Positions 1 through 11,216 are shown, numbered from the stretch's first letter. The stretch is DNA of 64,000 nucleotides from Lepisosteus oculatus (GCF_040954835.1 NW_027168352.1:581001-645000), one strand, 5' to 3'. Made by a program: numbers and translations. Notes: generated by a model from the sequence alone, not told the origin.

Positions 1-514
1 ACAGAGGCTGCAACAGAGCCTGTCAGCTGGTTTGGTGTTCGTGCCGGGAAACTCCAAATCCAAACACAGTGGATAAGTAAACCCCATGTTCTACATTGCG
101 TCTCGAGAATTCAATTGTACCTCAACACAAGTTGTTATCAATTTAATTCATGAGTAATGTATTTACTTCCGAGTTTAGAGTAACAGTGGGTAATAACACT
201 GATTAGCGATTTGGTAACCGAACGATATATATTGACATATATTCTCTGTTGTGTATCTCTTTGTGTTTGCATCTCTTCGAGATTATATACCTTGTATATT
301 GATAACCCTCACCGTAAGGTCTGCCGCTCGTATCCAGGCAGACTAGTATATGTTTGGTGCACAGTTATATTAATAAATGTATCCCGTGTATTGAACCCGT
401 GTGTGTGCGTTCTTAGTTGTTCTGACGATTGATTTTCTAAAAGCCCCAACGAACAACCTCGTGATTACTGCTACAATTAATAATTGTCTCAGTAAACCCA
501 TCAAAACCTCTACA
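1..514 (+). repeat. 5' LTR, 3' portion only (window starts inside it)
   Basis: Bases 1-514 match 10703-11216 with three substitutions (near 213, 387 and 401). The LTR ends ...CTACA at 514, the inverted complement of the TGTAG that opens the 3' LTR. An AATAAA is at 372-377, followed by a GT-rich stretch, which would place R/U5 here. The missing upstream part is about 865 bp, judged from the 3' LTR. Confidence 0.93.
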
Positions 515-519
515 TTTAA

Positions 520-537
520 TGGCGTCCCTGGGTGGGC
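520..537 (+). other. Primer-binding site complementary to tRNA-Asn 3' end
   Basis: Eighteen bases starting TGGCGTCCCTGG, five bases after the LTR end, are the exact complement of the 3' end of a standard tRNA-Asn(GUU) plus its CCA tail. A tRNA-Asn gene at 40036-40109 in this window ends GCCCACCCAGGGATG, one base different from the primer consensus. The neighbouring leader (538-789) has no open frame of note. Confidence 0.88.
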
Positions 538-789
538 GGAGTTAAGAATGAAATGAGAATCAATCGCACAGAATAACTGATATTGCTGTGAGTTCAAGTT
601 CAGCACAGCACCGCGGCTTCTATACGCGAATACCGGGTGTGCTGATAACTGCGCAAAGAAATCCCCCTGTTTTCTAGCGTTTAGTGTAACGTGTGCTGAT
701 TGGAAATCCATCTGCTCGGGTGTTTAAATTCCATACTGTATTTTGGTAAAAGAAAAAAAAAGTAATACTCTTAAAGTTTCTCTGACGTA
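538..789 (+). other. Proviral leader between PBS and gag
   Basis: This is a non-coding 250-base leader where packaging and splice-donor signals would be expected. I cannot name either one securely. Copies of its first part persist at 15195-15244 and, inverted, in the decayed copy near 36700-36915. Confidence 0.55.
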
Positions 790-3700
790 ATGACAATGGC
801 TGCTAAAATGTCTGAAGTGGAGTCGCTTATAAGTACTATTTCTAGCGACGACAATCCTGGTTACTGGAGCGGTATCGAAAAGTTGAACTTTGATGATATT
901 GAGAAGCTGCAAGTAGATTTAGTAGCTAAAGTAGCGAACCAGCTTAACACAGGAGGGTCCGTGAACGCAGTTCAGGTCCTATCGAGTTTCGCCTTAAATC
1001 TAGCTAAACAGCTGGAACTGTCTTTGTCCGAGCTGACAAAGTTTCAAAAGCTTCAGGGAAAGCTAGAAAGATATAAGGCGGAGCGAGTTGAGTTGTTGGA
1101 TATAATCAGAGAAAAGAGAGTGAAAAATGAGGAAAGTGAAGACAGACTCAGGGAAGTTTTAGGTAAATTAGATGACCTGTCTGCTAGAGGAACTGCGGCT
1201 GAGGTAGCTAGGAGAGACCTGGAAGCGAGCTTGAAAGAAAAAGAAAAAGAAATTGAGAGTTTAAATGAGCTCAGCCAGGAAAGGCAAAAGGAGTTAGATG
1301 CTGCCGTACTGGAAGCAAAACAGGCTAGATCCCACTTGCATGCCAGCCCACCTAGCAGCCCGGAGCGCTCACCCAGCGCGCCGGGAGGAGGTTTCTCCCG
1401 GCCAGGGTCTGTGGTCGGATCGGTATGGGGGAGATCGCCGAGTCCTGCGCGAGACGCAAGGGCGATGCAATTCAGGCAGAGACCCCCTGCTCCTGATCAC
1501 GGCCGTCCCCCTGCCCGCGGAGAAACCGTAAAAGTTAACCTCCACTCCCTGAGGCAGTTAGCCAAAGATGTAGAAAGGTTTGACCCATCAGTGTCAGGGA
1601 ACAATGTGGAAACCTACATCGATGAGCTGAGACATACTTTGCAGTTTATGCCCGGAGCGTCCGAACAGGAAAAGGCTTTGTTAGTAAGGAAAACTACTAG
1701 CCGAGCGGTCCACGAGTGGATGTCTAGACAAGGACCGGAGGTCTGTAATAGCTTTGAGGAGCTGTGTCAGGCAATGATCGGAGAATTTTCGGCTTTTATC
1801 GATCCCATAGCTGCCGTGGCCGCTGCGCACCATATTAAGCACGAAAAAGCTGAAGCCCCTCGCGACTATTATGAGAGGCTTAGGCGCACTTATTTTGCAG
1901 GGCGGAATGAAGAGGGTTGCGAAGAGAACGTGAATTTCAAAGGTTTATTCATTGCTAATCTGCATCCCTCAGTCAGGAAAATGATTGTGATGCACACAGA
2001 TGCAAAAGCGATGAAAATGGCTGACATTAGAAGGTTGGCTCAAAAAGCCTGGGGAGCTGAAGTCTCTGCTTCCTCAGAGCGAAAACCTGCTAAAACGGCC
2101 GTGTTCGCCACTAAAGCCAGCAGGGTTGACGACTCGCCTCAGCTCGAGGGAGCTGAGGTTCCTGAGCCCTATAAGCCCCGGCGCAAAATAGGCAGGCAAG
2201 ACCGCACTAAGCGTCAGAGCCGCCGTGAGCGCTACGGGGAAGGCAAGGGCTCAGGCAGAGCCTATCATAAGACTGGACGAAGGGAGTCGACTGCAGCCCG
2301 CCTGGCCCGGCTTGAACAAGCCCTGCTTGAGAGACCAGGACAGGGTAAACCTTCCGCACCGAATGCCGGAAGCGTGAATGAGCTTAGGGGGACCACGCCC
2401 CTTCTCACTGGAGGAGGCGGGGATCCACCCCAAACCCCTCCCTCAGTCTATCTGATTGGGTGGGAGGGTTCCTGCCTGAAAGAAGGCTGTGACTTTGAGT
2501 TGGGCGCTGACCCCGCCCCTGAAGTCAAAGGAAAGGCAGGCTTCCAACAATTCTTAGGGAATCTCAGTCAGAAAGGCAAAGCAAGGCGTATTTATATCAA
2601 GGTTTCTCTTGAAAGCGTCTTAGATAGAGAAGCACTGATTGACACTGGGGCTGAAATTAGTTTGATGTCAGCCGATCTACTCAGCGAGCTCAAACGAGTA
2701 GCGAAAGGAAAAGGCATCAGACTTAAGGTAGAACCGTGTAAGATAGATATTTCCAGCTATACCCAGGATCATGCCAGGATCACACACCGAGTGTGGGTGG
2801 CACTTAGGTTCGGGCCAATGAATGTGGTGCATCCTGTTTACATCTCTAGGTTTAAAACAGAGCCACTACTCATTGGCCAAGACCTGCTTGACAGGCTGGA
2901 GCCTCTGGTGGACTGCCAGCGTGGAAAATTGTGGGCTCAGGTCAAAAACCCTAAGCCTGTCGTACAGCAAAAAGGGGGGTTCAGTGGTTATGCTGTGACC
3001 ACACAGTGCCCACTGAACACTATAGCTGAGTTGGAGGTTCCACCTGGTTCCTCTGGACGAGAAATAAATGTCTCTTCTTGCTTTCCAAAACTACAGGGAA
3101 GTCCTGCCCAGGCCAGCACTCCCACGGTCTCCCAACTACAGGAGCAGTGCTCCGAGCAGCTGCTTGACCCGCCAGGTAAAGCACACCCCTTTTTCATCCC
3201 TGAAGAAGAGTGGATCTCCCTGTCCGGTAATGAATGGGAGTCCTTTCTGTGCGCCCTGGTACCTCAGGGGGACCAGGACTACCACCCCATGGTGGTGGGA
3301 GGGGTCCAGGTTGCAGAAGTGCAGGTTGATGATGTAATTCTCAGCCTCAGCTCTGAGAAGTCCATAATCAGTGAAGGTCTGTTCAAGGACCTGTCGCGAA
3401 GCCGTCAGGTGACCCTGGTGACGCAGTCACAGGTTCTGTGGTGGGCACCCCCACCTCATAGGTCCATTTGGAGCAAAGGAAGTTGTGTAGCTTCCATCTC
3501 CATCGGAAAAAGGAAGTTTGCTCACTACTTCCAGGTAGCACCTCAGCTGACCCATTCGGTCTGTATTGGTGCAGACCTCTTGGTTCGACTGGGCGCCCAG
3601 CTGGACACAGTAAACAGTGTGCTGTGGACACGGGTGAACCCAGATGCCCACTCTCTAAGCGGCGACCCCGAGAACATTCGGTCAGGTCAGACGATTCCTC

Positions 3701-6700
3701 AGGCCTGCCAGGTTGTAAATGAATCGGACCTGATCGTTCCTGCATCAACCGCAGGGTTTCCGGTACGCCTTGTCCTGAAGAAGGGACAGAGAATGGATGC
3801 TGAGATGGTTTTCTTCCAACCATCAGCTCAGTTTATCAGACTGAACCTAGCAGTCTGTGGTACCCCCAGACTGGAACGGAATGGCCGAGCCACCTGCCTG
3901 TTGGTGCAGAACATAGCAAAACAAGATGTCAAAATCCCTGCTCGCACTGACATGGGACTGGTAATTGACAATGGTTTCTATGATTTCGAACTGGCCATCC
4001 CAGTACTGGGGCAGCTCCCTAGTCCCTTGGCCAGGGAGGGGGGAAACGAGCAGGTGTACTACACCTACCCCCGGCGGATGATCGCAATTATGCCAATAGA
4101 GGGATTCTGCAACCAGGAGGTGTGCAGAGTGGACCTTAGCGATAAGGATGAGATGGTTGTGTACACAGTACACGCAGGTGTTCCGACGGACCACTCAGCT
4201 AAGAGTGCGACCCGGGATACCGCCATGCCGTCAAAAGCGGGGTTCCTAGAGCAGGTACAGGAACAGGTTGGTAAGGCAGATGCCCTGGAAACGGAAAGCC
4301 AGCGTCAGCAGCTGCGTCAGATCTTCCAGGATTTCCAGGAAGTGTTTGCACGGGATGCCTATGACTGCGGGGTGACGGATTTGCACACAGTGCGCATTCC
4401 CACAGCCCCTGGCGCCCGCCCAACCTATGTCAGGCAGTATCGCATTCCCCTCACGGCATACGAGTCCATAAAGCAGACGTTGGATGCTCTACTAGAGCGT
4501 CAGATCATAAGGGAGTGCAACTCCACTTATAACTCCCCACTGTGGCCGGTGCTGAAACCCAATGGTAAGTGGCGTCTGACCATTGACTACCGGCAGCTGA
4601 ATAAACAGGTTCCTTTGTCACGATGGCCAATGATCTACCTAGATCAGGAGTTAGCCAAGGTGACAACAGCGAAATATTTCACCACAGTGGATGTGGCCAA
4701 TGGGTTCTGGACCCTTAAGGTAGAACCGACAGACCAGTACAAACTGGCCTTTTCCTTCGGAAACAGGCAGTTCACCTGGAATCGATGCCCCTTTGGGTAT
4801 TCCAACTCCCCAGCGGAGTTCAACATATTTCTGCACAAAGCCATGAGTGATGCAGCCGCCAGGGGCAACCTGGTCTATGTGGACGATATTCTGATGCGGA
4901 GTCAGACCTGGGAAGAACACATGGCCGAGATCAGGCATGTGTTGACCCAGCTCTCCCGTGCAGGGGCCAAACTGTCCCTGGCTAAGGGACAGTGGTGTAG
5001 GACCCAAGTGGAGTACGTGGGACTGTTGGTTGGAGCCCAAGGCATACAGCCACAGTCCAGCAGAGTCCAAGCTATCCAGAATATGAAGTCGCCCACTAAC
5101 CTGTCTGAACTGCGCAGCTTTCTGGGAGTATGTAATTATTCCCGGCAGTTCATTGAGGATTACGCTGAAATAGCAAGGCCCCTCCACAAGCTGTTGCAGA
5201 AAGACGTGCCCTTTGAGTGGGGACCTTCCCCAGAACAGGCTGTGATGGAGCTGAAGCGCAAACTCGGTAGTGCGCCGTGCTTGGCCTACCCTGACAAAAA
5301 TAAGGTCTTCTACCTTGAAGCAGGGTTCTCAGAGCACTGCCTTGGGGCTGCTCTGAGTCAGGAATATGACCAAGAGCGAAGGGTGGTGGCGTATGCCAGT
5401 CGAGCCCTGACCCCAGTGGAGCAAAAGTTCTTGGACTGCGAGAAGGCCCTGTTGTCTACGGTCTGGTCGGTAGAACACTTCCGTAGTTATGTAGGGGGAC
5501 AAAAGATCATCATCGAAACCTGCCACCAACCTGTGACATTCCTGCATAGCCAGAGACTGAAAGCAGGCAGGGTGTCAAATAGCAGGATTGTGGCATGGAT
5601 GATGGCCCTACAAGGCTATGAGATAGAGGTACGTTATGCACAGAGCAAGAAAATGTACCTGGGACAGGGCCTGGCTTTGGGCCAAGTGTGTCACGGCTGT
5701 GACACTGACATGGAAGCTCCAGAAATGATTCCCGCTGCTGAGCTACCGAACAATCATCGGTACTACGATGAGAACGTGGGCCAGGGCTTACCCATGGCCT
5801 ATGTTGACGGTTGCTCTTTTCGCCACGAACAGCAGGTGCTAGCAGGGGTAGGTGTAGTCTGGCAAGACAATACTCCCTGTGGGCCGACCCGCTATAAGCT
5901 AGGACCAAAGACTAGTCAGTATGCGGAAGTAGCTGGGGTGCTGATCACACTCCAGCAGGCCCTGACAAATGGCCTTAAACAATTTGTCATCTGTAGTGAC
6001 TCGAACTACGCCCGACATAGCTTCGTGTCCCATCTTCCGTATTGGAAGGGTAACAGCATGAAAAATGCCCGGGGCAAGGAAGTAAAGAACAAAGAGTTGT
6101 TCCTGGCCAGTGACAAGCTCACGACCGAGGCTGGAATGATGGTTTACTGGAGGAAGGTGAAGGGACACTCCCAGGTGAAGGGACCCGACAAAGACGGGAA
6201 TGATGAGGCCGACTGGCTGGCCAAATCTGGCGCCTTAGAGGGTGATCCCTGGCAGTTCCAGCAGGAATGGCTACCCCCAGAAACCGTGGCTGAGGTCAAG
6301 GCAGTCACCCGAAGCAGGGCTAGACAGGATGTCGGAGCCGACCCTCAATCTGTAGTGCTTGGGTCACAGGGTTTTAACACCGATCTTGCGGAAATGCAGA
6401 AACAGGACCCAGCAATTGGGCAAATGTATCAGCATATCGCTGACCCAGTGCGTCAACCTCTTTCAGAGCAGGTGCTGAGCCAGTCTCCGGAGCTGAAGGA
6501 GCTGGCAGAGGTGAAAGACAACCTAAAAATTATAAAGGGGTTGTTGGTTTGTGTACCAGTTGCACAAGGTGTCCCAAAGTGGGTAGTTCCCCGCTGTCAT
6601 CGGGGGGTCATGATCCAACACGCTCATGACGAACCCTGTGGGGGTCACCGGGGAATCAAGGCCACGTACGACACTATCCAGCAGGTGGCATTCTGGCCTC

Positions 6701-7698
6701 ACATGGGCCGAGACATCGCCGCGTATGTAAAGGGGTGTCTGACGTGTAGCCAGTTCCAACCATCACGGCCCTTGCACCGTGCACCACTCCAGAAAAAGGG
6801 AATGACATTCCCCTGGTCCAATCTACAAATGGATTGGGTGGGGCCGCTGGTGAGGTCATCCAGAGGGAACAAATATTTCCTCACTGTTACGTGTGCATTC
6901 ACAAAATGGATTGAGTGCCTCCCAGCACCCAACGACACGGCAGAGACAACTGCAGTGCTGTTGGTGAACCATGTGTTCAGTCGATGGGGACTCCCCCTGA
7001 CCGTGGACTCGGATCGGGGAACCCATTTCACAGCTACAGTAATGGCAACCCTGTGGAATATGCTTGGGGTCAAGGCCCAGTTGCATATCTCCTACCACCC
7101 TCAATCCTCGGGCCAGGCAGAAAGGGCAAACCGAACGGTGGTTAGTATGCTCAAAAAGTTTGTCTCCACCAACAGTAGGGACTGGGACATTAAGCTGCCC
7201 CTGGTTCTGATGGCCATCCGAGCCACTCCCCATTGCTCTACGGGGGTCCCACCTTTTGAGATGATGACAGGTCGGAAGATGACTCTTCCCCTACACTGTC
7301 TCTATGGGGTGGAGGACCTGAGCACGACGGGGGCTGCTACGGCCCATCAGTATGTGTCAGACCTGCGAGCACATCTGCAGGCAACCTTTGCTTTTGCCCA
7401 GAACAATCTGGGAAGGAGTGCAGAGGGTAGGAAAGCATACTATGACCGGAAGGCAGTTAACCAGGAACTCCAAGTAGGAGACAAGGTCCTGTACTTCCAA
7501 TTTGCCAAACCCACAGGGGTGGCCCGGAAGTTCTTACCCAGTTGGACAGGACCCCACGAGATTGTCGATAAGGTATCACCGGTAGCTTATCGAATTCGGA
7601 TTGAAAAGGGAAGGCAATCTCTGGTCTACAAGTGGGTGCATCGCAACCACCTCCGATTGTATCGCCCATCTCAAATGGCGCCGGAGGACACAGAATAG
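790..7698 (+). CDS. gag-pol: Gag-Pol polyprotein, single fused frame
   Basis: 2302 codons with no stop or frameshift. In-frame ATGs occur at 790, 796 and 808. Gag part: coiled-coil-like charged helix at about residues 75-165, Ser/Pro linker, capsid-like helical domain at about 260-425, then a basic Arg/Lys/Gly tract at about 463-500. No CCHC zinc knuckle is seen. Protease DTGAE has its Asp at 618. A second protease-shaped domain at about 835-965 lacks the DTG. Next is a beta-rich spacer, then RT with YVDD at 1363-1366. A first RNase H-like region has Glu1510 where the first catalytic Asp is expected. A second, complete-looking RNase H has D1673, E1713, D1737 and D1808. Integrase follows, with H1946/H1953/C1983/C1986 and D2015-D2075-E2111 (35 residues between the last two), and a C-terminal GPY/F-like module (WTGPH). 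The enzymes would process the polyprotein, copy the RNA and integrate the DNA. Because gag and pol share one frame, the usual excess of Gag must arise some other way, which is not visible here. Confidence 0.93.
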   Translation: MTMAAKMSEVESLISTISSDDNPGYWSGIEKLNFDDIEKLQVDLVAKVANQLNTGGSVNAVQVLSSFALNLAKQLELSLSELTKFQKLQGKLERYKAERVELLDIIREKRVKNEESEDRLREVLGKLDDLSARGTAAEVARRDLEASLKEKEKEIESLNELSQERQKELDAAVLEAKQARSHLHASPPSSPERSPSAPGGGFSRPGSVVGSVWGRSPSPARDARAMQFRQRPPAPDHGRPPARGETVKVNLHSLRQLAKDVERFDPSVSGNNVETYIDELRHTLQFMPGASEQEKALLVRKTTSRAVHEWMSRQGPEVCNSFEELCQAMIGEFSAFIDPIAAVAAAHHIKHEKAEAPRDYYERLRRTYFAGRNEEGCEENVNFKGLFIANLHPSVRKMIVMHTDAKAMKMADIRRLAQKAWGAEVSASSERKPAKTAVFATKASRVDDSPQLEGAEVPEPYKPRRKIGRQDRTKRQSRRERYGEGKGSGRAYHKTGRRESTAARLARLEQALLERPGQGKPSAPNAGSVNELRGTTPLLTGGGGDPPQTPPSVYLIGWEGSCLKEGCDFELGADPAPEVKGKAGFQQFLGNLSQKGKARRIYIKVSLESVLDREALIDTGAEISLMSADLLSELKRVAKGKGIRLKVEPCKIDISSYTQDHARITHRVWVALRFGPMNVVHPVYISRFKTEPLLIGQDLLDRLEPLVDCQRGKLWAQVKNPKPVVQQKGGFSGYAVTTQCPLNTIAELEVPPGSSGREINVSSCFPKLQGSPAQASTPTVSQLQEQCSEQLLDPPGKAHPFFIPEEEWISLSGNEWESFLCALVPQGDQDYHPMVVGGVQVAEVQVDDVILSLSSEKSIISEGLFKDLSRSRQVTLVTQSQVLWWAPPPHRSIWSKGSCVASISIGKRKFAHYFQVAPQLTHSVCIGADLLVRLGAQLDTVNSVLWTRVNPDAHSLSGDPENIRSGQTIPQACQVVNESDLIVPASTAGFPVRLVLKKGQRMDAEMVFFQPSAQFIRLNLAVCGTPRLERNGRATCLLVQNIAKQDVKIPARTDMGLVIDNGFYDFELAIPVLGQLPSPLAREGGNEQVYYTYPRRMIAIMPIEGFCNQEVCRVDLSDKDEMVVYTVHAGVPTDHSAKSATRDTAMPSKAGFLEQVQEQVGKADALETESQRQQLRQIFQDFQEVFARDAYDCGVTDLHTVRIPTAPGARPTYVRQYRIPLTAYESIKQTLDALLERQIIRECNSTYNSPLWPVLKPNGKWRLTIDYRQLNKQVPLSRWPMIYLDQELAKVTTAKYFTTVDVANGFWTLKVEPTDQYKLAFSFGNRQFTWNRCPFGYSNSPAEFNIFLHKAMSDAAARGNLVYVDDILMRSQTWEEHMAEIRHVLTQLSRAGAKLSLAKGQWCRTQVEYVGLLVGAQGIQPQSSRVQAIQNMKSPTNLSELRSFLGVCNYSRQFIEDYAEIARPLHKLLQKDVPFEWGPSPEQAVMELKRKLGSAPCLAYPDKNKVFYLEAGFSEHCLGAALSQEYDQERRVVAYASRALTPVEQKFLDCEKALLSTVWSVEHFRSYVGGQKIIIETCHQPVTFLHSQRLKAGRVSNSRIVAWMMALQGYEIEVRYAQSKKMYLGQGLALGQVCHGCDTDMEAPEMIPAAELPNNHRYYDENVGQGLPMAYVDGCSFRHEQQVLAGVGVVWQDNTPCGPTRYKLGPKTSQYAEVAGVLITLQQALTNGLKQFVICSDSNYARHSFVSHLPYWKGNSMKNARGKEVKNKELFLASDKLTTEAGMMVYWRKVKGHSQVKGPDKDGNDEADWLAKSGALEGDPWQFQQEWLPPETVAEVKAVTRSRARQDVGADPQSVVLGSQGFNTDLAEMQKQDPAIGQMYQHIADPVRQPLSEQVLSQSPELKELAEVKDNLKIIKGLLVCVPVAQGVPKWVVPRCHRGVMIQHAHDEPCGGHRGIKATYDTIQQVAFWPHMGRDIAAYVKGCLTCSQFQPSRPLHRAPLQKKGMTFPWSNLQMDWVGPLVRSSRGNKYFLTVTCAFTKWIECLPAPNDTAETTAVLLVNHVFSRWGLPLTVDSDRGTHFTATVMATLWNMLGVKAQLHISYHPQSSGQAERANRTVVSMLKKFVSTNSRDWDIKLPLVLMAIRATPHCSTGVPPFEMMTGRKMTLPLHCLYGVEDLSTTGAATAHQYVSDLRAHLQATFAFAQNNLGRSAEGRKAYYDRKAVNQELQVGDKVLYFQFAKPTGVARKFLPSWTGPHEIVDKVSPVAYRIRIEKGRQSLVYKWVHRNHLRLYRPSQMAPEDTE

Positions 7699-7839
7699 GG
7701 TTAAAAGTCTAAACCCAATCAAAGAGGGGGGTGCCCCTTTGTAGTTGCAGGTAGTTAGGTACTGTAGTGTAGGTCCTGCTAGGAAAATATATTCAAAAAT
7801 ATAGTGGAACTGTACCATGTGCCTCATCTGTGTTCCAGA
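7699..7839 (+). other. gag-pol/env spacer with probable env splice acceptor
   Basis: The 141-base gap has no usable frame. A pyrimidine-containing run followed by TTCCAG ends at 7839, immediately before the first in-frame env ATG at 7840. This is what a 3' splice site for a subgenomic env message would look like. The acceptor is inferred from position and consensus only. Confidence 0.4.
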
Positions 7840-9609
7840 ATGGGAATCCTAAAACTGCCACGGCTGGTCCTGACAGTACTGTGGATCGCCTCGACACAGC
7901 CCCTTGAAGTTGTGGAACCCGGTCCTCCTACCGGCATAGTCCTGCAGGACGCTCCCGGATTGTTGTTAACAAATTGCAGAACATATACTCAGCGAGTGTA
8001 TGTACGGCTGGACCCACATGATGTGTTTCGGAAGCACATCAACATGAACAGTAGGGTGTCCTATCATGGTAGGCAGTGGGCTGGGGATACTGTATGGCAT
8101 GCCCAGCTAGACACTATACACATGCTCCGCCAGCTGAGGAAGGCAACAGTCACCCAGGAGGAGATGACGGGCCTCAACCGCCCCAAAAGGTTCTTGGGGG
8201 GTCTGATTGCTGCGGCCTCCGCCGTGGGTTCGCTGTTTTCAGCTGGTCTGTTTGCTGCTAACACTGTCACCCTGACCACCCTGAGAAGGCAGGTGTCTGG
8301 GTTACGTAAGGAAATGCCAGAAATTTATGACAAGCTGTATCAGCAGCAGCAGCGGCTGGAAAGCCTAGGGAAAACCTTACAGGGCACAATTTTAGCAGTA
8401 AACCTTCATGCAGCACTGTTAAATAACACCCTCCACACCGTGGGCAGGATTGTCGACGTGTTACAGTGGGACTATGCTTATGTGCAACAGGTCAGAATGC
8501 TGATGCAGGATCTGCTTAGGGAGCTTAGTGCCACAGTAACTAGCCTAGCCATGGGACAGATTCCAACCTACTTGGTTCCACTGTCCTTAGTAGAAGAAGT
8601 ACTGAAGACAACCACTTCCGAGATGGTGCAGCCATTGCAAGTACATCTTGCATACAGTCTAGGCAGTGCCATTCCCATACATGTCAACCCCGAAGCCAAG
8701 GAAATAGGTTTCCTGTTGAACCTTCCCATCGTGAGTAGCAAGGATATCTATAGACTCAAGTCTATATTGAACGTTGGCTTCTGGAGGGGGGACATGCATG
8801 TGAAGTTGACCACCCCACCGCTCGTAGCTTACCAGGAGGATGATCCGAATTTGTACCTTGTTCCAAACCTGGAACTGTGTATATCAACCAAGGATATCCA
8901 CTGGGTATGCCCAAGTAAGCCATTCCTTAGGGACACAACTCAGAGGTTGTGTGGTATCAGAAAGGGGGCTGCCACTGAAAAGTGTAAAGCCACAGTGACG
9001 AGCAAACGTGAGGTTAACGAACCCCAGGTTGAGCAGGTGGGAAAGAAATGGCTGGTCAGCACACCACAATTAACGGTTACAATAACCTATGACAGACATG
9101 ATACAGCTACCGAAGTGCAGCTACCCAACCAAACAGTTTTTCTACAAGTTCCTGAAGGAGCTATAGTGCATCTCAACGATTTAGCACTGTATCACCTGGA
9201 GTCAGAACCGTATGAAACGGAACTCGAGATTGTGGACGCTTTCAGAGGACACAGCGTTGACTTGGATGAGAGAATCCAAGAGACAGTAAGTCTTGAGGGT
9301 GTACAGGTAGTCGAATTTGTTCTCAACGACACAAACTTAAAAACTACACTGGTAGGTCCCAAGCACAGTCGGTGTGGATCCTCTGGGGCGCTAGGGACAG
9401 TAAACGTGGTCATCTTGACACTGCTGCTGGGTAGCTGGATCATGGCTGGGGTAATGTGTTGGATGCTGTTCTCTTGTATCAAAGCCTTGCTGGGTAGTTT
9501 GAATGAGACAAAGGGAGCAATGGTTTATCACCGAAATCAGGTAACCACGCCCAAGCGTCTGCCTGCTGCAGAGCTATCCGATACTGATAGTGAACTGCCG
9601 GAAGTTTAA
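7840..9609 (+). CDS. env: Envelope glycoprotein, class I fusion-protein-like
   Basis: 589 codons from the first ATG (the frame extends 12 codons upstream without an ATG). A hydrophobic signal peptide covers about residues 3-20. A short N-terminal subunit ends at a furin-type site RPKR (114-117). It is followed at once by a glycine/alanine-rich hydrophobic stretch typical of a fusion peptide (from 118) and a long heptad-rich helix at about 140-215. The large C-terminal subunit carries several Asn-X-Thr sites, a transmembrane segment at about 521-545 and a tail of about 44 residues. A short first subunit with a long second one is the layout of paramyxovirus/baculovirus/errantivirus F proteins. 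Ordinary retroviral Env has a large surface subunit and a small transmembrane subunit. Vertebrate lokiretroviruses are reported to carry such an Env. The role is receptor-triggered membrane fusion, and the frame looks intact. Confidence 0.85.
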   Translation: MGILKLPRLVLTVLWIASTQPLEVVEPGPPTGIVLQDAPGLLLTNCRTYTQRVYVRLDPHDVFRKHINMNSRVSYHGRQWAGDTVWHAQLDTIHMLRQLRKATVTQEEMTGLNRPKRFLGGLIAAASAVGSLFSAGLFAANTVTLTTLRRQVSGLRKEMPEIYDKLYQQQQRLESLGKTLQGTILAVNLHAALLNNTLHTVGRIVDVLQWDYAYVQQVRMLMQDLLRELSATVTSLAMGQIPTYLVPLSLVEEVLKTTTSEMVQPLQVHLAYSLGSAIPIHVNPEAKEIGFLLNLPIVSSKDIYRLKSILNVGFWRGDMHVKLTTPPLVAYQEDDPNLYLVPNLELCISTKDIHWVCPSKPFLRDTTQRLCGIRKGAATEKCKATVTSKREVNEPQVEQVGKKWLVSTPQLTVTITYDRHDTATEVQLPNQTVFLQVPEGAIVHLNDLALYHLESEPYETELEIVDAFRGHSVDLDERIQETVSLEGVQVVEFVLNDTNLKTTLVGPKHSRCGSSGALGTVNVVILTLLLGSWIMAGVMCWMLFSCIKALLGSLNETKGAMVYHRNQVTTPKRLPAAELSDTDSELPEV

Positions 9610-9823
9610 GGTCTAGGGCTAATGATGACGCCCGATGCCTCATTTCTATGTACCTTATAACTGAGAGCAGGTATACGCAATGTTCTTTCCAACACTATTT
9701 CCTGTACAAATTCTCGAGAGGTAATGTGAATATTGGGTGGTAGAATCCACCGGGGTACAACAGACATCACTTAACTCTGTTTTTGTTTTGAAGGCAACAA
9801 CGCCTCAGGACCTCGTGACCTTC
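9610..9823 (+). other. Post-env untranslated region
   Basis: About 210 bases between the env stop and the polypurine tract. A small open frame starts at 9737 and runs into the LTR. I see no recognisable domain in it and do not call it a gene. Confidence 0.5.
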
Positions 9824-9837
9824 AAAAAGGGGGGATA
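9824..9837 (+). other. Polypurine tract
   Basis: A run of A5 then G6 followed by ATA directly abuts the TGTAG start of the 3' LTR. This is the expected plus-strand primer. The position next to the LTR edge supports the LTR boundary. Confidence 0.8.
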
Positions 9838-11216
9838 TGTAGCGGCAATGCTTGTTAATAAGACAGAATTAAGCGTTGGTATGCTCCTAAAAGAGGCCCC
9901 ATCTCACCCTCCATCTCTGTGGTGCAGCCACAGAGAAAGAATTCATGCAAGCTGATTTAAGATGTTTTCTTGTGATAAGAAACCAGCTCCCAAAGGGGGA
10001 TGCACTTAGCTAAGCCTGGCTATCATGATCAATGGTCATGCATTGGCGCCTATCAGTCTAGGGAGTGCCGAATGGACATCTGGACTGCATTCCTAAGTGT
10101 CAAGAGTAAGTGACTTATATCTCACCTTGACCAACCAATCAGGGACTGGCAGGGCGTAGTAATACCACGTGGGTCTCCAATGCCCGCCAAACTCTCAACC
10201 AATCAGCACACATCTGGGTCTTGATCAAAAAGGGAGCGCAAGCTCAGTTCTGGGCTCTCCTTGGCCATTTTCGCGCATCCTCAGAGACAATCACGTGACA
10301 ACTGCTGTTGTCTGCAAAAGGACTTGGACTTTGTTCAAAGCGCGAGGCCGAAGATCCCGTACGTACTCAGAATTCTACCAACATGAATGCTCCGCTTGAT
10401 CAACGGCAGCCTACAGTTGGACCCTCGTCGACAACCTGAATAGCTTATTCAGAAGCAGCGCTGGACCGGGAACGAACCAGTTTCTTCCCAGGCAAAAGAG
10501 TGACTTGTGAGGACTCGCGGTCACACTCTGTGCATAGAGACTTTCTACTAGCCAGCCGGACTGCTGGTAGATCCCCTCGGAGCAACGACTGCCCTGCGCG
10601 CCGCAGTTAGATTCCTCCGCCCGTCCTACTCCGAGCTGCACCTCGACTGGTTGGCCGGTAGCCAGAGGACGCCGTCACAACGCCCATTGGACAACCGCTG
10701 CAACAGAGGCTGCAACAGAGCCTGTCAGCTGGTTTGGTGTTCGTGCCGGGAAACTCCAAATCCAAACACAGTGGATAAGTAAACCCCATGTTCTACATTG
10801 CGTCTCGAGAATTCAATTGTACCTCAACACAAGTTGTTATCAATTTAATTCATGAGTAATGTATTTACTTCCGAGTTTAGAGTAACAGTGGGTAATAACA
10901 CTGATTAGCGATTTCGTAACCGAACGATATATATTGACATATATTCTCTGTTGTGTATCTCTTTGTGTTTGCATCTCTTCGAGATTATATACCTTGTATA
11001 TTGATAACCCTCACCGTAAGGTCTGCCGCTCGTATCCAGGCAGACTAGTATATGTTTGGTGCACAGTTATATTAATAAATGTATCCCGTTTATTGAACCC
11101 GTGTGTGTGCGTTGTTAGTTGTTCTGACGATTGATTTTCTAAAAGCCCCAACGAACAACCTCGTGATTACTGCTACAATTAATAATTGTCTCAGTAAACC
11201 CATCAAAACCTCTACA
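9838..11216 (+). repeat. 3' LTR, complete (1379 bp)
   Basis: It begins TGTAG and ends CTACA (5-bp inverted ends with TG/CA). AATAAA lies at 11074-11079 with a GT-rich stretch after it. A TATATA is at about 10928-10933, and a CACGTG E-box at about 10164. From these I infer U3 to about 10955, R to about 11100, then U5. TATA use and cap site are inference. Confidence 0.9.

Larger units (their letters stand above)
1..11216 (+). mobile_element. Near-complete endogenous retrovirus (lokiretrovirus-like provirus)
   Basis: Order seen: 5' LTR (its first part lies outside the window), primer-binding site, gag-pol, env, polypurine tract, complete 3' LTR. Both large reading frames are open from end to end. 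The 514 bases of 5' LTR present differ from the matching 3' LTR segment at three positions, so the insertion is young. The right flank begins CAACCAAG. The same sequence, uninterrupted and in opposite orientation, is at about 39930-39950, so the provirus landed in a copy of the local tRNA-region repeat. RT and integrase are Ty3/retrovirus-like. A second RNase H and a class I fusion-protein-like Env point to a vertebrate retrovirus related to lokiretroviruses, which is inference. A decayed inverted copy is at 33797-37556 and a scrap at 15061-15244. Confidence 0.9.

Noticed and set aside
211-432. Small frame in the LTR, repeated at 10934-11134
   Set aside because: It lies in the LTR R/U5 region, crosses the polyadenylation signal and has no domain.
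4651-5187. 178-codon frame opposite RT and other long antisense frames within gag-pol
   Set aside because: They are shadows of the strongly supported forward frame.
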